A stretch of 64,000 nucleotides of DNA, taken from contig KB445813.1 of assembly GCA_000320605.2 (NCBI GenBank), positions 418,371-482,370 on the forward strand, in the 5' to 3' direction. This stretch comes from Gelatoporia subvermispora B. Taxonomy: Eukaryota; Basidiomycota; Agaricomycetes; Polyporales; Gelatoporiaceae. The stretch's first letter is position 1; every line of letters begins with the position of its first letter. Positions 34,191 through 45,080 of this stretch are shown here, piece after piece. Under the pieces are notes generated by a model. It was not told the DNA's origin and did no database searches. It saw only the letters and a program-made list of their open reading frames with translations. The position numbers and the translations under genes are program-made.

Positions 34191-34705
34191 ACAAATGTTA
34201 CATCTATCATCGTCAAGCCCCGCATGTTTGTAATTGTATGCGACTTCTCCATTGCTGGCCCGTTCTTCCACATCGTATTGCAGTAATTTGTGACGCTTTC
34301 CCCACCATCCGACGGCGATAGTTGATATTGACTGAGGCACTGAACTCCGCTGCCGCGGACTGATCTCGTTGTAAGAAGCTTCGTAGCCCAGGGTCATTCG
34401 GCCATTGGATGATACGGTAGGTCCGGCATTTCGCACTCGGAGCACTCATAGTGAGTTCATTTCATTCGACACTATTTGAATCATCGAATATTCGTCCCGG
34501 GCTACAGCTTTCTGTTCTATCTAGTTCAGCACGAGCAGGTATAGTGTGTACTACGGACACAGGCAGCGCGGACGCGTGGTGCTCTTCTACTAGGATTATG
34601 TATCGTGGTTAGTGTTGTGTACCGTAGCGAAAGTCCCAAGTCGTAAGTCCGTGGTTACCAAGAAAGACCGATACCAGCAGGTCCGTGGCACGAGCGTATC
34701 CGGTC
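34191..34705. other. Convergent intergenic spacer
   Basis: Between two convergent genes; no further gene seen. Confidence 0.45.
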
Positions 34706-36753
34706 TCAGAGTTCCTGGGTGGTGCGTCAGCGCACTATTCTTCGCAACGAGGGGTAACAAAACTCACAGTCATAGTCAGGTTTCCAGAGAGCAATCCTGG
34801 AAATCATTGCATGAGATTGGATATATTACGTTATTTGTAAGGGCAGCTTACTGTTCTCCAAGACACAGCCATCCGGAATGTCGATTCGTTGACCCTCGTT
34901 AGCAACAACTGTAGATGTTTGGTCAAAATTCGATCGTAGGTAACAGCTGCGCGCGACGTACTGATGACAGTGCCCCTCAGGGTGACATTGCGGCCAAAGT
35001 ATACATCCCCAGTGACGGTCAAGTGGTCGAGCTCGATGATCTTGGGGATCTTCTTGAAGCGCTTCTGGAACTGCGCGATCTTCTTGAAGTGGTCGCCCAG
35101 CTTGATGACGGGCGTGGTCCCGAACATGCGGTTCTCGTTGATGACGAGCTGGCCGTGCTCGAGCGAGTAGATGTCTGACTTGATGAGGAGGAGGTCTGAG
35201 CAGCTCTTCACGGGCAGGAAGCGCGTGCGGGGTACATTCACGCCGCGCGCGTTCCTGAAGTGCTTGATGGCCGCGCCCGCGGCGGTCTCGAGCTGGATGA
35301 CGGCCTGACCGTCGTCGTTCGTCTTGGGGTTGACGATGATCTCGAGCTCCATGCCCTCGTTCTCCATGATGCGCTTCAGCGCGCGGAGGTTGATCCAGAT
35401 GTTGTTCGTGTTGAAGATCTTGAACTTGCGGACGGACTTGAAGTCCTCGATGTGCTCCGACGGCACCTGCGCGACCTCGAGCAGTTGGACCGTGCCGTCG
35501 TAGTCGATGAGAGTTCCACCCTAATCGGAGTAGAGGGGCAATGAGCGCTTATCACGAAGCAAGGCAGGCACGCGCCAACCTTCACGTCGGCCTTAGTCTT
35601 GTCCGTGACCTCCATAATAAATTCGGCGTCGGTGTCAATCATGTGCTGCAGAATTCTCTGGTCCACGCTGCGCAACGTATGAGGTCAGGCTCTTCCTGGT
35701 TTCTGATCTACTGCGGGGGACTTACACAGCACCCAAGTTGTCGGAGTTGGACACGAAGAGGTACTCCTTGCCCTCCGCAAGGAGCTGGTCGAGTACGCCG
35801 GAGTGCACGAGCGCATTGTAGAGGTCACCGTGGCCCGGCGGGTACCACTTGCCCTTGTCGTCGTCCGCGCCCTTCGGGCACGGAAGGAGCGACTCCTTGA
35901 ATATACGCGGGTAGCGCGACTGGTTGAACGTAGTGATGCGCAGCTGCTGGTTCGCGTACTTCTTGATGATGCGGAGCGTGTCCTCGTGCGTGTTGAACGA
36001 GGTCATGAGGATGAGGGGCACGTCGACGCGGTGCGTCGTGTTGAGGTGCTCGATCTGACGCACGGTCAGGTCGAGGAAGGTCATGTCGTTCTTGACCTCG
36101 AGCGCGCTCTTCGCGCCGGTCATGCCCATCGACGTGCCGAGGCCGCCGTTGACCTTGAGCACGGCGAGCTTGTTGAGCGACTCCGCGTCGGTCGATTTGG
36201 GCAGGTTCTCGTATGGGACGATCTTGTCCGCGGCGGGGGACTTGATGCGGTCCCATTCACTAGGATAACTATTCAATAGCCTGCGTGCATGCATGAGACA
36301 TGAATCACATACAGCTCACGGCTCTCAGCCCTCTCTGCCAGGTAACGGGTGAAGAGGTAGAAGAAGGACTGCATCTCCGTGTCGAATGCCTGCGCGCGGT
36401 TGGCAATCGCATTAGCCCCTCCGTGTCCGGCCCACAGTAACAATTCAAACAAGACGGGGCCCACCTTCTTCGTCGTGGGGTCAGACACGGTGTTGACGAG
36501 GCGGTTGAGCTCGTTCCGCATGTTCTTCACCGCAACGCCGGTCGTCGCGCTCTTGAAGTGCTGTTTCCGCCGGCGGAAACGTATAATACGGATGTGCGTG
36601 GACAGTTGGATCATGGTGCAGATACGGATAATGCAAGCAACATGCACAGTTAGAGCTGCAGGTATATGTACCGCATGGAGTAGGGGCACATACCATGGCG
36701 GACACGCCCCTCGTGCGAGGCGTCTTCTGCGCGGGCTCAGCGAGGGTGGACAT
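34706..36753 (-). CDS. UGP1: UTP--glucose-1-phosphate uridylyltransferase
   Basis: Nine exons: 36694-36753, 36465-36560, 36313-36389, 35726-36259, 35580-35667, 34962-35520, 34852-34908, 34768-34796 and a 9-nt last exon, 34706-34714; about 502 aa, normal for UGPase. Landmarks: [50 protein letters not shown], the nucleotide-binding loop [54 protein letters not shown] and a left-handed beta-helix tail [14 protein letters not shown]. It makes UDP-glucose for glycogen, trehalose and beta-glucan wall synthesis. The start exon encodes [20 protein letters not shown]. The last exon contributes only EL and the stop, reproducing the conserved SGNL.M.EL ending. Confidence 0.93.
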
Positions 36754-38234
36754 GGCGAATCAGACAGTCAGAAAGGAACGTAAACGGGCGAGATACAGAG
36801 CTGGGTATCGTGCAGATGGGTGCAGGTGTGCAACGTTGGTCGCGAGGCTGCGCTGGCCTTTATACACCCGAGACTACGATTGATCTATCCGACTGATTAT
36901 CTGGCGTCTCGCTTAGGCCCAGAACGCGTCCTTCGCGGTCTTTCTACTCTTGCCACGTACTCATTCTCTCGGCGAGGAACAGCCCGCGAGGAACATGCCG
37001 CGAGGGGCACATCATGGATCAACTCTTAGACAACGACAAAGGCACGCAGCTGTCCGAGTCCACCTCAAACAGGAGATGCTACGCAGACGCTCGGCGGTGA
37101 ATGCAAGGCGTCATGGTTGCGTTTGGAAATACATTGCCACGAGAAGTATGATTAGAAGAATCAAACACCCTCGACGGCGATAAGTCTGCGCGCACGTCTT
37201 CTGTCAAGGGGTCTGAGAAGAGCGCTGCGGACTTCATGCGGGAGCGGAAGGAATATACCAGGCACTCATCGTCACCGACGGAACAAGATGCACGCAAGCA
37301 CCTGGATCTAGCAGAGACCTCGAACTTCTGACAGTTATCGCACGTCTTACATGGGAGCATTAAGCCATCGAGCTCTGCCGATATGTCCGACCTGACACGC
37401 TGCTGATTGTCAAGCAGTACTTGGCGATTGAATCAGCAAAGTGGTCTTACGAGGCTGCAAGTCTGGAAGGACCTATTCGGAGATGGAGAACAAATGACAG
37501 AAAATGGATGCCTGATCCGCAGGGTTTACAATCCCATACGTTCTCGGCGACATCCTTACTGCATCGAGCCCTAACTCTGGACGCGGAATGCTTAGGCTAA
37601 CAGATGTTAAGGAGACCTCATTCTCAAGAAGGTAAGGAGCGCTCATAAGAGGAACGACAACTGAAAATTCTATTAGGATGGTCGACACATACACCGAAGA
37701 CTTGATAGATTCAGATATGACTAGTCCAGTTATTGTCACGATGCGAAACCCGATCAATATGTAGACATCGCCCGAATGCATACGGTAACACCTCGACCCG
37801 AACTGTCCCCTTCGACGCATAGTGCATCCCACAGGCATGTATAGCTTCCGCGAGCAGAACTCAGTGACAAAGACGTGCTAGACCAAAATGGTCGCCGAAG
37901 AACCAGGAGCATTGAGAGCACGCCGAGTGAGGTCCCTTGTACCGGATGTAGTGTAATTGGCAACGTCCAAGTTAGTCACGAACAGCCTAAACCCGTTGGA
38001 GATCAAGTCAAGAGAGCTCAGTCGTTCGTAGAGTGGAGGCGACAGAATGTTTTCGGACTTAGCATCGATTTCTACAGCCACCTGAGCGCCTAATATTGTG
38101 GCTGAAGCGGTGGCGTTCGAGTCGATTTGAGGCGGAGCTTGAACAGTATCAAACTCTATTTTGAAACTGTAAGCGCATATCCACAGCAAATCGCGGCGCG
38201 CGAGCTACTACCCTCAAGCCTCAAGACATCCGAC
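36754..38234. other. Spacer upstream of RPS8 with an unassigned minus-strand ORF
   Basis: Between divergently transcribed UGP1 and RPS8. An ORF at 37878-38189 (minus) is listed separately; nothing else is supportable. Confidence 0.4.
37878..38189 (-). CDS. Unassigned ORF, possible exon of a small membrane protein
   Basis: Open frame of about 103 codons with protein-like composition (QIDSNATASATILGAQV, LISNGFRLFVTNLDVANY). Downstream on the same strand, around 37480-37780, another frame encodes hydrophobic stretches (ILIGFRIVTITGLVIS; ILIEFSVVVPLMSAPYLL) that might be joined by splicing. No domain is recognised and no full gene model could be completed. Confidence 0.25.
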   Translation of the reverse strand: MLWICAYSFKIEFDTVQAPPQIDSNATASATILGAQVAVEIDAKSENILSPPLYERLSSLDLISNGFRLFVTNLDVANYTTSGTRDLTRRALNAPGSSATILV

Positions 38235-39152
38235 ATGGGTGAGTGCTGCCCGTCCTCGTTATGGTCTTTTTGGAATGTGCTCTGATCTGGCTTTCCGACG
38301 ACTCCCATATTGCTAGGTATCTCCCGCTCTTCCCGGCACAAGCGTTCGGCCACGGGTGCTCAGCGCCCCCACTACCGCAAGAAGAGAAAGTTCGAGCTCG
38401 GCCGTCAGGCTGCGAGCACGAAGCTCGGTGCCAAGCGCGTCCACACCGTCCGGGTGCGCGGCGGTAACCTCAAGTACCGTGCGCTCCGTCTGGAGTCCGG
38501 CAACTTCGCATGGGGCAGTGAGCACGTCACCCGCAAGACCCGTATCATCGGTGTCGTTTACAACGCCTCGAACAACGAGCTTGTCCGGACGAACACCCTC
38601 GTCAAGTCGGCCATCATCCAGGTCGATGCGACCCCCTTCCGTCAGTGGTACGAGGCCCACGTAAGTCCGCACTCCAAGAGTGTATTGCTGGGAGTTGCTC
38701 CGCCGCTCACACGGCGTGTTTGTATAGTACGCGCAACCCGTGACCAAGAAGGGTGCGAAGAAGGACGTCGCTGCTGAGGAGAGCGCCGAGGAGAAAAAGC
38801 TGTCTAACCACGCTCAGCGCAAGTACGAGGAGCGCAAGGGTGGTGAGTATCTGTATTGCTGCACGGCTATGCGAGATAGCGGCGGAAGCTGACGGGCCCG
38901 CGTGATCACCAGACGCGAAGATTGACACCCTGCTCGAGTCCCAGTTTGCTGCCGGTCGCCTGTACGCTGCTATCAGCAGCCGGCCAGGACAGTGTGGTCG
39001 TGCGGACGGCTACATCCTCGAGGGTAAAGAGCTGGAGGTGAGTTCGCCCGATATAGGAGAGCGTGTGGGAGGAGTGCTGACGCAGTCGTCACATGTAGTT
39101 CTACCTGAGGAAGATCAGAACCGGCAAGCAGAAGCACGCACACGCGGCATAA
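38235..39152 (+). CDS. RPS8: 40S ribosomal protein S8 (eS8)
   Basis: Five exons: 38235-38238 (ATGG only), 38317-38660, 38728-38842, 38913-39037, 39099-39152; about 213 aa. The start exon carries just Met plus one base, then a 78-nt intron, a common arrangement in fungal ribosomal-protein genes. Conserved blocks: [68 protein letters not shown], and the C-terminal [14 protein letters not shown]. It is a structural component of the small ribosomal subunit needed for 18S rRNA processing. An insertion rich in Lys, Ala and Glu ([18 protein letters not shown]) is the usual variable region. Confidence 0.96.
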
Positions 39153-39604
39153 GCATGGGAGGTGGTGTGCTGCCACTGGCTGGTATCTGTTCCGTCGGGT
39201 TGTGCGCTTTTCGATCCGGGGCCGAGGAGAGGACGCGGCGGACCAAAATTCGCTGCAGCTATGTGTTGAGACGGCTCTTTTTTCCTCTCGTATTGCACTC
39301 TATCTGTATGACACTATGTCTCACCATGCTCTGCAATGCATGCCGCGTTCGTCGAACTGCGTGTGTCGGGCTGTCGGAATCTGGCTGTGAACGGAGCTAC
39401 GGAGGGAAAAACACCGGGGCGATGCGGACTGCCGCCTGCGAAAAACTGCGAGAGATGACATCAGCAGGCAGATCGTAGCAGACCCATGCAGTGAGTACTG
39501 TTAGCGAGGTGGACCAGGTCTGTTGACGTCGCGGGGAAACGGGGTCTCTGGACTTCGTTGGCACTCTGTGACGTTCATGCCGTGACATGTATGCTAGGAT
39601 AGAC
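39153..39604. other. Spacer downstream of RPS8
   Basis: 3' flank of RPS8; no gene seen. Confidence 0.4.
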
Positions 39605-40195
39605 GCAATGTGTTCAAGGCATACATCGTGGATAGCTATGCGAAGCTATGCATACAGGAGAGAGATATGCAAGGGACTGTGATCGCGCCATCAGAGAATG
39701 CAACGAATGTAGTGAAGGTGTACGTTATGGGCAGCTATGCATGGCTATATAAGGGTCCGAGGGACCTATGTATTGAACTGCAATCGTGTTATACGAGAAT
39801 GCAAGTAATGTATTAAATGCACACGTCATGGATAGTTATGCACGGCTATGCATACGGGAGAGAGATATGCATGGGATTGTGATCGCGCTATCGGAGAATG
39901 CAAGGAATGTAGTGAAGGTGTACGTTATGGATAGCTATGCATGACTATATAGTGGCTGAGGGACCTATGTATTGAATTGCAATCGTGTTATAAGGGAATG
40001 CAAGTGATGTAGTAAAGGCACACGTCATGGATAGTTATGCACGGCTATGCATACGAGAGAGAGATATGCATGGGACTGTGATCGCGTCGCCAGAGAATGC
40101 AAGGTATGTAGTCAAGGCGTACATTATGGATAGTCATGCAGTGCTATATAGTGTCTGAGGGACCTATGTATTGAACTGTAATCGTGTTATATACT
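39605..40195. repeat. ~199-bp tandem repeat, nearly three copies
   Basis: The anchor GGATAGYTATGC..GCTATGCATAC followed by AGAGAGATATGC recurs at 39630, 39830 and 40029. A second anchor GGGACCTATGTATTGAA recurs at about 39761, 39960 and 40159, so the period is 199-200 bp. Each unit itself looks like two related ~100-bp halves sharing TATGGATAGCTATGCATGRCTATA. Copies differ by scattered substitutions. No coding frame is conserved, so this is a satellite-like array. Confidence 0.8.
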
Positions 40196-40582
40196 TGTCA
40201 CACAGGTAACGAACAGGTAAAGACCCCGTCAGGGTGTCGAGCCGCGAGCGTCACGATCGACCTGAATAGACCTGGCCCATCTCGGTAACCGCAACTGTCG
40301 CATCTTGTTCGACCATCGTCGGTCTGAGATTTGTGTTGTATTTTGTGCTATTGCTGTGCCGGCAACCGGTGGATGTGGCAACAAAGAGGGCCGGGGCGAG
40401 GCACGGTGTGGCCCCGAGTGGCACGCTGTGCTCGGGCCTGACGCTGGGCCTGACGCTGGCTGGCGTCTCCTGGTTTGAAGTAGCGGTCCGCCTCGCTTCG
40501 TAACGTAACACGCGCACAACATTCTCTCATCTTCCCCTTCACTCTACTCCCGCTCACCCGCATCTCCTTACCCTATTCTTCC
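40196..40582. other. Upstream region of the SET9 gene
   Basis: Between the tandem array and the methyltransferase start codon; includes CT-rich sequence (TCTCATCTTCCCCTTCACTC) just before the ATG, as in many fungal promoters. Confidence 0.4.
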
Positions 40583-43500
40583 ATGCCGCCCGCCACGGCG
40601 CGCGCAGGCGCGTCTCGTTTGAAGGAGAATGAGCGAGTCAAGGGCAAGGGTCGAGGCAAGGACAAGGACAAGGAGAAAGACAAGGACAAGAAGTGGAAGT
40701 ACACCAAGGTCATGAACATGCGCGACCTCTCTCGCGACGACGACTTCCTCAGCCATCTCCTCGTCGAGAAGATCGGCACCGGCGCCGTTCCCCTCGTCGT
40801 TCACAAGATGGACCCCACGCGCCGTCTCCCCAAGACAGAAGCGAGCGAGCTCATGGAGATTGTCCGACGTGTGAGCGCCACCGTTTTCTTGACATCATTC
40901 GCGCGTGTCTGACCCGCACATATATCGTGTCCGTGCTCGCGATTATCGGCGACCGCGCAGCTCGTCGCGTGCAAGCCCAACACAACCGCCGTGCAGGCCG
41001 CAGTCCGCCTCGCGGTCGACCAGCTCCTAGCGTGCGTCTCCCCCCCGTTCTTCCCGCGCCTGCCCTGACCACGAGCCTGCAGCCTCAATGCGGTATCATA
41101 CTACCTCAAGGGATGCACGGATAAGCAGATCAGCGCGTTTGCCACGTACGCCACTCGTCTTGTTCGCTGTGTGCCACACATTGCTCACCGGCATCCACAG
41201 CCACGCCTCGCGATATTTCGAATTATATACCCCTACAGGCTCCATAGAGATCGCGCACACGTCCCGCTATTCGCATCGCACGGGCAAGTCCGAACTATGT
41301 ATTCTCGCGACGCGGCCGCTCGCGCCCGGCAAGATCATCGCAGAGCTCAAGGGCTCCATGGCGCATCTTACCGAGGCGGAGGACAAAGAGCTGAAGCGGA
41401 CCGACGGCAAGTACGCGGACGGGGCGGGGATCCGCCGCGATTTCAGCGTCATCCACTCGAAGCAGCTGAAGAAAAACCACCTTTTCCTGGGCCCTGCGCG
41501 CTTTGTGAACGTAAGTTCCCGCTTGGGCCCTCCTCGCTCCGCCGTGCGCGGAACTGGATGATGCACTGACACGCGTCGCAGCACGACTGTGATCACAACG
41601 TCGAGCTATTCCGCACAGGGCGGTACATCACGTTCCGCGTCATCAAGCCCATCGCCGTCGGCGAAGAACTGACAGCTCACTATGGCGACGGTTATTGTAA
41701 GTCCGCCCGGCTTTCAACATGTGTCCGCACCACTGCGATCCTTTTGGCACACGTCTGCATCGAGCTGACCGTGTTGCTCGACAGTCGGGCGGAAGAACAG
41801 GCATTGCCTGTGCGAGTCGTGCGAGCGACTGGGGCGTGGCGGATACGGCGTCGATGCCTCCGAAGACGACGCATCGGATTCCGCAGACGAGGGCTCTGCG
41901 GGGATGCGCTCGGACAGCAGCGAGGCGCCGAGCGATTCTTCGGACGACGACGACGACTCTGATGCGGAGGAGGTTGCGGTAAATTTGAACGAGCGCCGCA
42001 CGCGCCGCGGCGTCTACGCGGTCGTGAATAGTCCCCGCGGGAAGAAGAAAGACGCGGACGCTGAGCGCGAGCCCGATGCTGCGTCGGATCTCACGTCGCT
42101 CTCATCATCCCATGACTCCGCCCCGCTCGCCGCGAAGGGCAACGGGCTCATGACGCCAGACCCGGAGCCCGCTGCCCTGGGGGACTGGGCCCAGAGTTCC
42201 GAGAGCCCCTCCGCGGCGTCACGCAAGACCACGCCGTTCAAGTCCGTTATCTCCACTCGCGCGCAAAAGGCGAAGGCGGCGACGACTCCGGCGGAGAGCG
42301 TCAGCGCACCACCAACCGCTCGCAGCAAGATGAAGGAGCGCGCACAGTCCGCACGCCAGCTTGTTACTCCCCCTCTTACTTCCGATGCCACCTCTGCCTC
42401 CGCCGCACCGAGCATCCGCTCTGTCCGCTCCTCCTCCCGCCTCCGCTCGCGGCCTGGTGCCCCCTCCGAGGCTGGTCCGTCACGGCTCACGACGCCTGCA
42501 AAGGACAAGGCGTCCGTGCGCGCGTCGAGCATCAGCACGGAGGCGAGGCGCGAGGCTCCGGAGCCGGAGACACGGACGTTGCGTCCGCGCGCGTCGGTCC
42601 AGACACTCGCAGAGGCCGCGGCGACGGCGAGGCGGCCCAACGAGGCGCCGCGCGGCGTCGACGGGAAGCCGCTGCCGACGTGCGTGACGTGCTTGTGCGT
42701 GCTGCCGGTCATCCAGATCGAATCGCAAGTTGTGTGGGGCCTGTCGCTCGGCCGCACGGGCAAGCGGGGAAGGCCGCGGAAAAATCTGAACATCGAGTGC
42801 CCGAGGTGAGTTCTTTCATAGAATGCAGTCGGAATTACGGCTCAAAGTATGTATAATTCAGGTGCATGCGCCATACTGAGATATATGGTCTGAAGTGGCC
42901 AGATCGTGTCTCGACCGACGGAAGCAGTTCGTATGTGTCGTCGCGAGAGTTTGGTACTAGCACCCCCGTCGACTCTTACTCCAGGGGTCGTGTCACGCAC
43001 GCGTCTCTCGCGACGGTCGACCGCAAGCTCGCAAATCCGGTATCCAAGTACGGGCCCTTCAAGCGCCCATACAAGCGGCGACGCCCCGTGGAGGAAGAGG
43101 AAGAGGAGGTCGTGCGTGCGCCGAAGCGCCAGAAGCAGAGCACAGGCCGGCCGCGCGGGCGCCCGCCGAAAAAGACGAGAATCGGTATGTCGACCAAGGC
43201 GCGCGAGATGCTGAAGCTCGAGGCGGAGCAGGACCCGCCGACGCCGCCGAGCAGCGGGCGCCGCAGCGGCCGTGCGCGCATGCCGAGCATGAAGCTGCGC
43301 GAGAGCGTGCCGCCGCACAAGACCCCGACAAAGTCCTCGCGCCCGCCCGTCTCGACAGCCTCGTCCTCCCTGTCCTCTGCAGATAGCAGCGGGGGCATCG
43401 TGTCGAGCATCTCTCAATTTGCGAGGCCCGAGACGCCGTCTCCGTCGGGTGAGGAGCTGCCCAAGATGCAAACGCCAAAATCGCTGGCGGTGGCTGCTCA

Positions 43501-44841
43501 GCCGAGGGAGGCGAACGGTCGGTTTGGGAAGAAGGCGAGCACGAATGGGCGGTTCATGCGGAAGAAACTGTTCTCGGCGACCCGTCGCAGCTTCTCGCGT
43601 GCCCAGCGTGCGCTCAACAGGAACAAGCTGCGCGCTGCGGTGTTGAAGCATGGACACAAGAACGGCGGCGATCGGAATGTGCTGGGCTCGATGGATCTTG
43701 CGGACGGAAGGGCAGCCGGGCTCAAGCGGGGAAGCTCCGGCGATTCGGAAGATCAAGAGCTCTTGGGACACCATGCCACGAAGAGGCTGCGCGCCGACGA
43801 AGAGATCGACGATGATGATGACGACGACGACGAAGAGGAAGAGGAAGAAGAGGGTACATACAAGTTTCGCATGCCACACATGGGTGGTGGTCGCATGGGT
43901 GGCTCTGCGCTGCTGCGTGCACCGAACCCGATCACGTATGCCCGTCGCACTTGGGCTGCCACCACCCGCGAGTCGTCCAAGGACTCGGAGACGCCGACCG
44001 ATAGCATGCAATCGTCGACAGATGAAGATGTCGATCTGCCGGTTACCCCTGAAGACGGTTCCGAGGCTCCGATTGATGTCGATTCGCTTGACCTGGGTAG
44101 GCTGGCAGGCGTGCGCGGGGAGGATGAGCCAGATGCAGAGGATGCAGGGGGTATTGTGGCGCGGAGGGTCCCCCTCGCGCCCTCTATGTCTGCGCACTTG
44201 GGCCAGATGACCTTTAAGCCGTCTCCCATGAACCTCGCAAGACGCCGCTGGGCGCCTGCTCCCCCAAAATATCATGATACACTGGAGGACGCCACCAGCT
44301 CACGTCACTCGCAAGAGCGGGGCATTACGCCCTTCGAGCCCCTTGACGACAACATCCTCGACACGGCCCGCGGTTCTGCGCGCTTTGGCGAAACTAGAAG
44401 TCGCCTCAACAAAAAAGCGACGCCCCGCGATGTGCTTGAAGCCGACGTGTCATCCTCCGGCGAGGTATGTCCTCCGTATCAAGCAGCACCCGATCGTCAA
44501 CTCATCTCGGCGGATTCCAGGATAGCAGCTTCCCCAAGTTTACGATTAGCCGCCGATCTGCCCTTGCATCGCCCCAGACCGCAACTCTGACCGAACTCAC
44601 TGACGACGAGCGCATCGTGGAGCGACTGGTGACTGGGACCGAGGCTTCCGACTCTAGACCCGTTTCTTCGGGCTCATCTCCTGAGAAGTCTCCCGGCATG
44701 GCGTGGAAAGACACTGTTTTGATCAAGACTGATATACATATCACGAAAACCACATTTTCGCTCACTACGAAAGTGCCCACCTCGCCGACTAAGTTGGTGA
44801 ATGCTGGTTGGGACACGTACGCGTCGTCTGACACGGACTGA
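40583..44841 (+). CDS. SET9: Histone H4-K20 methyltransferase (SUV4-20/Set9)
   Basis: Eight exons: 40583-40870, 40961-41031, 41083-41145, 41201-41510, 41582-41696, 41785-42805, 42862-44464, 44521-44841; about 1263 aa. The N-terminal part (VMNMRDLSRDDDFLSHLLVEKIG) is typical of SUV4-20. The SET domain lies at ~150-290 with SELCILATRPLAPGKIIAELKG, the cofactor pseudoknot RFVNHDCDHNVEL and GEELTAHYGDGYFG, then a post-SET Cys cluster HCLCESCE. An acidic Ser/Asp stretch follows. A second Cys cluster spans the exon 6/7 junction (PTCVTCLCVLP .. ECPRCMRHTEIYGLKWPDR), as in fungal Set9 C-terminal zinc-finger-like regions, and includes an AT-hook-like GRPRKN. The remaining ~600 residues are disordered, with RGRPPKK and acidic repeats. 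It methylates H4K20 and acts in the nucleus. Confidence 0.9.
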
Positions 44842-45080
44842 GGACCGAGGACCGGAGTTATTGCTCTTGTTTCTGACAATAGGTTGTATTGTGTTCGAAC
44901 GGTGAACAATACTGTCTTATTCCTCCTTATTGTACTACTTGCTCTGTCTCATGCCCCGTAGCTTATTAGTTCGAATGTATGTACGCTAGTCAGTTGGCGC
45001 CTTGATTGTAGGCAGTAATCCAGTTAGCTTTGCCTCCTGCTCTCAAAACCTTCCGGAGCAAAGACATGCGCGACATTGTT

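Noticed and set aside
36281..36312. 32-nt intron (GTATGT..CACGCAG) in UGP1
   Set aside because: Too short. Extending to the next acceptor (TTATCCTAG at 36260) gives 53 nt and restores the conserved [10 protein letters not shown].
39605..40195. Possible CRISPR-like array
   Set aside because: Repeats are ~199 bp long, diverged and without spacers; the host is a eukaryote.
42842..44275. 477-codon minus-strand ORF opposite the SET9 gene
   Set aside because: Shadow of the GC-rich third codon positions of the SET9 exon 7; its sequence is Arg-rich low-complexity with no domain.
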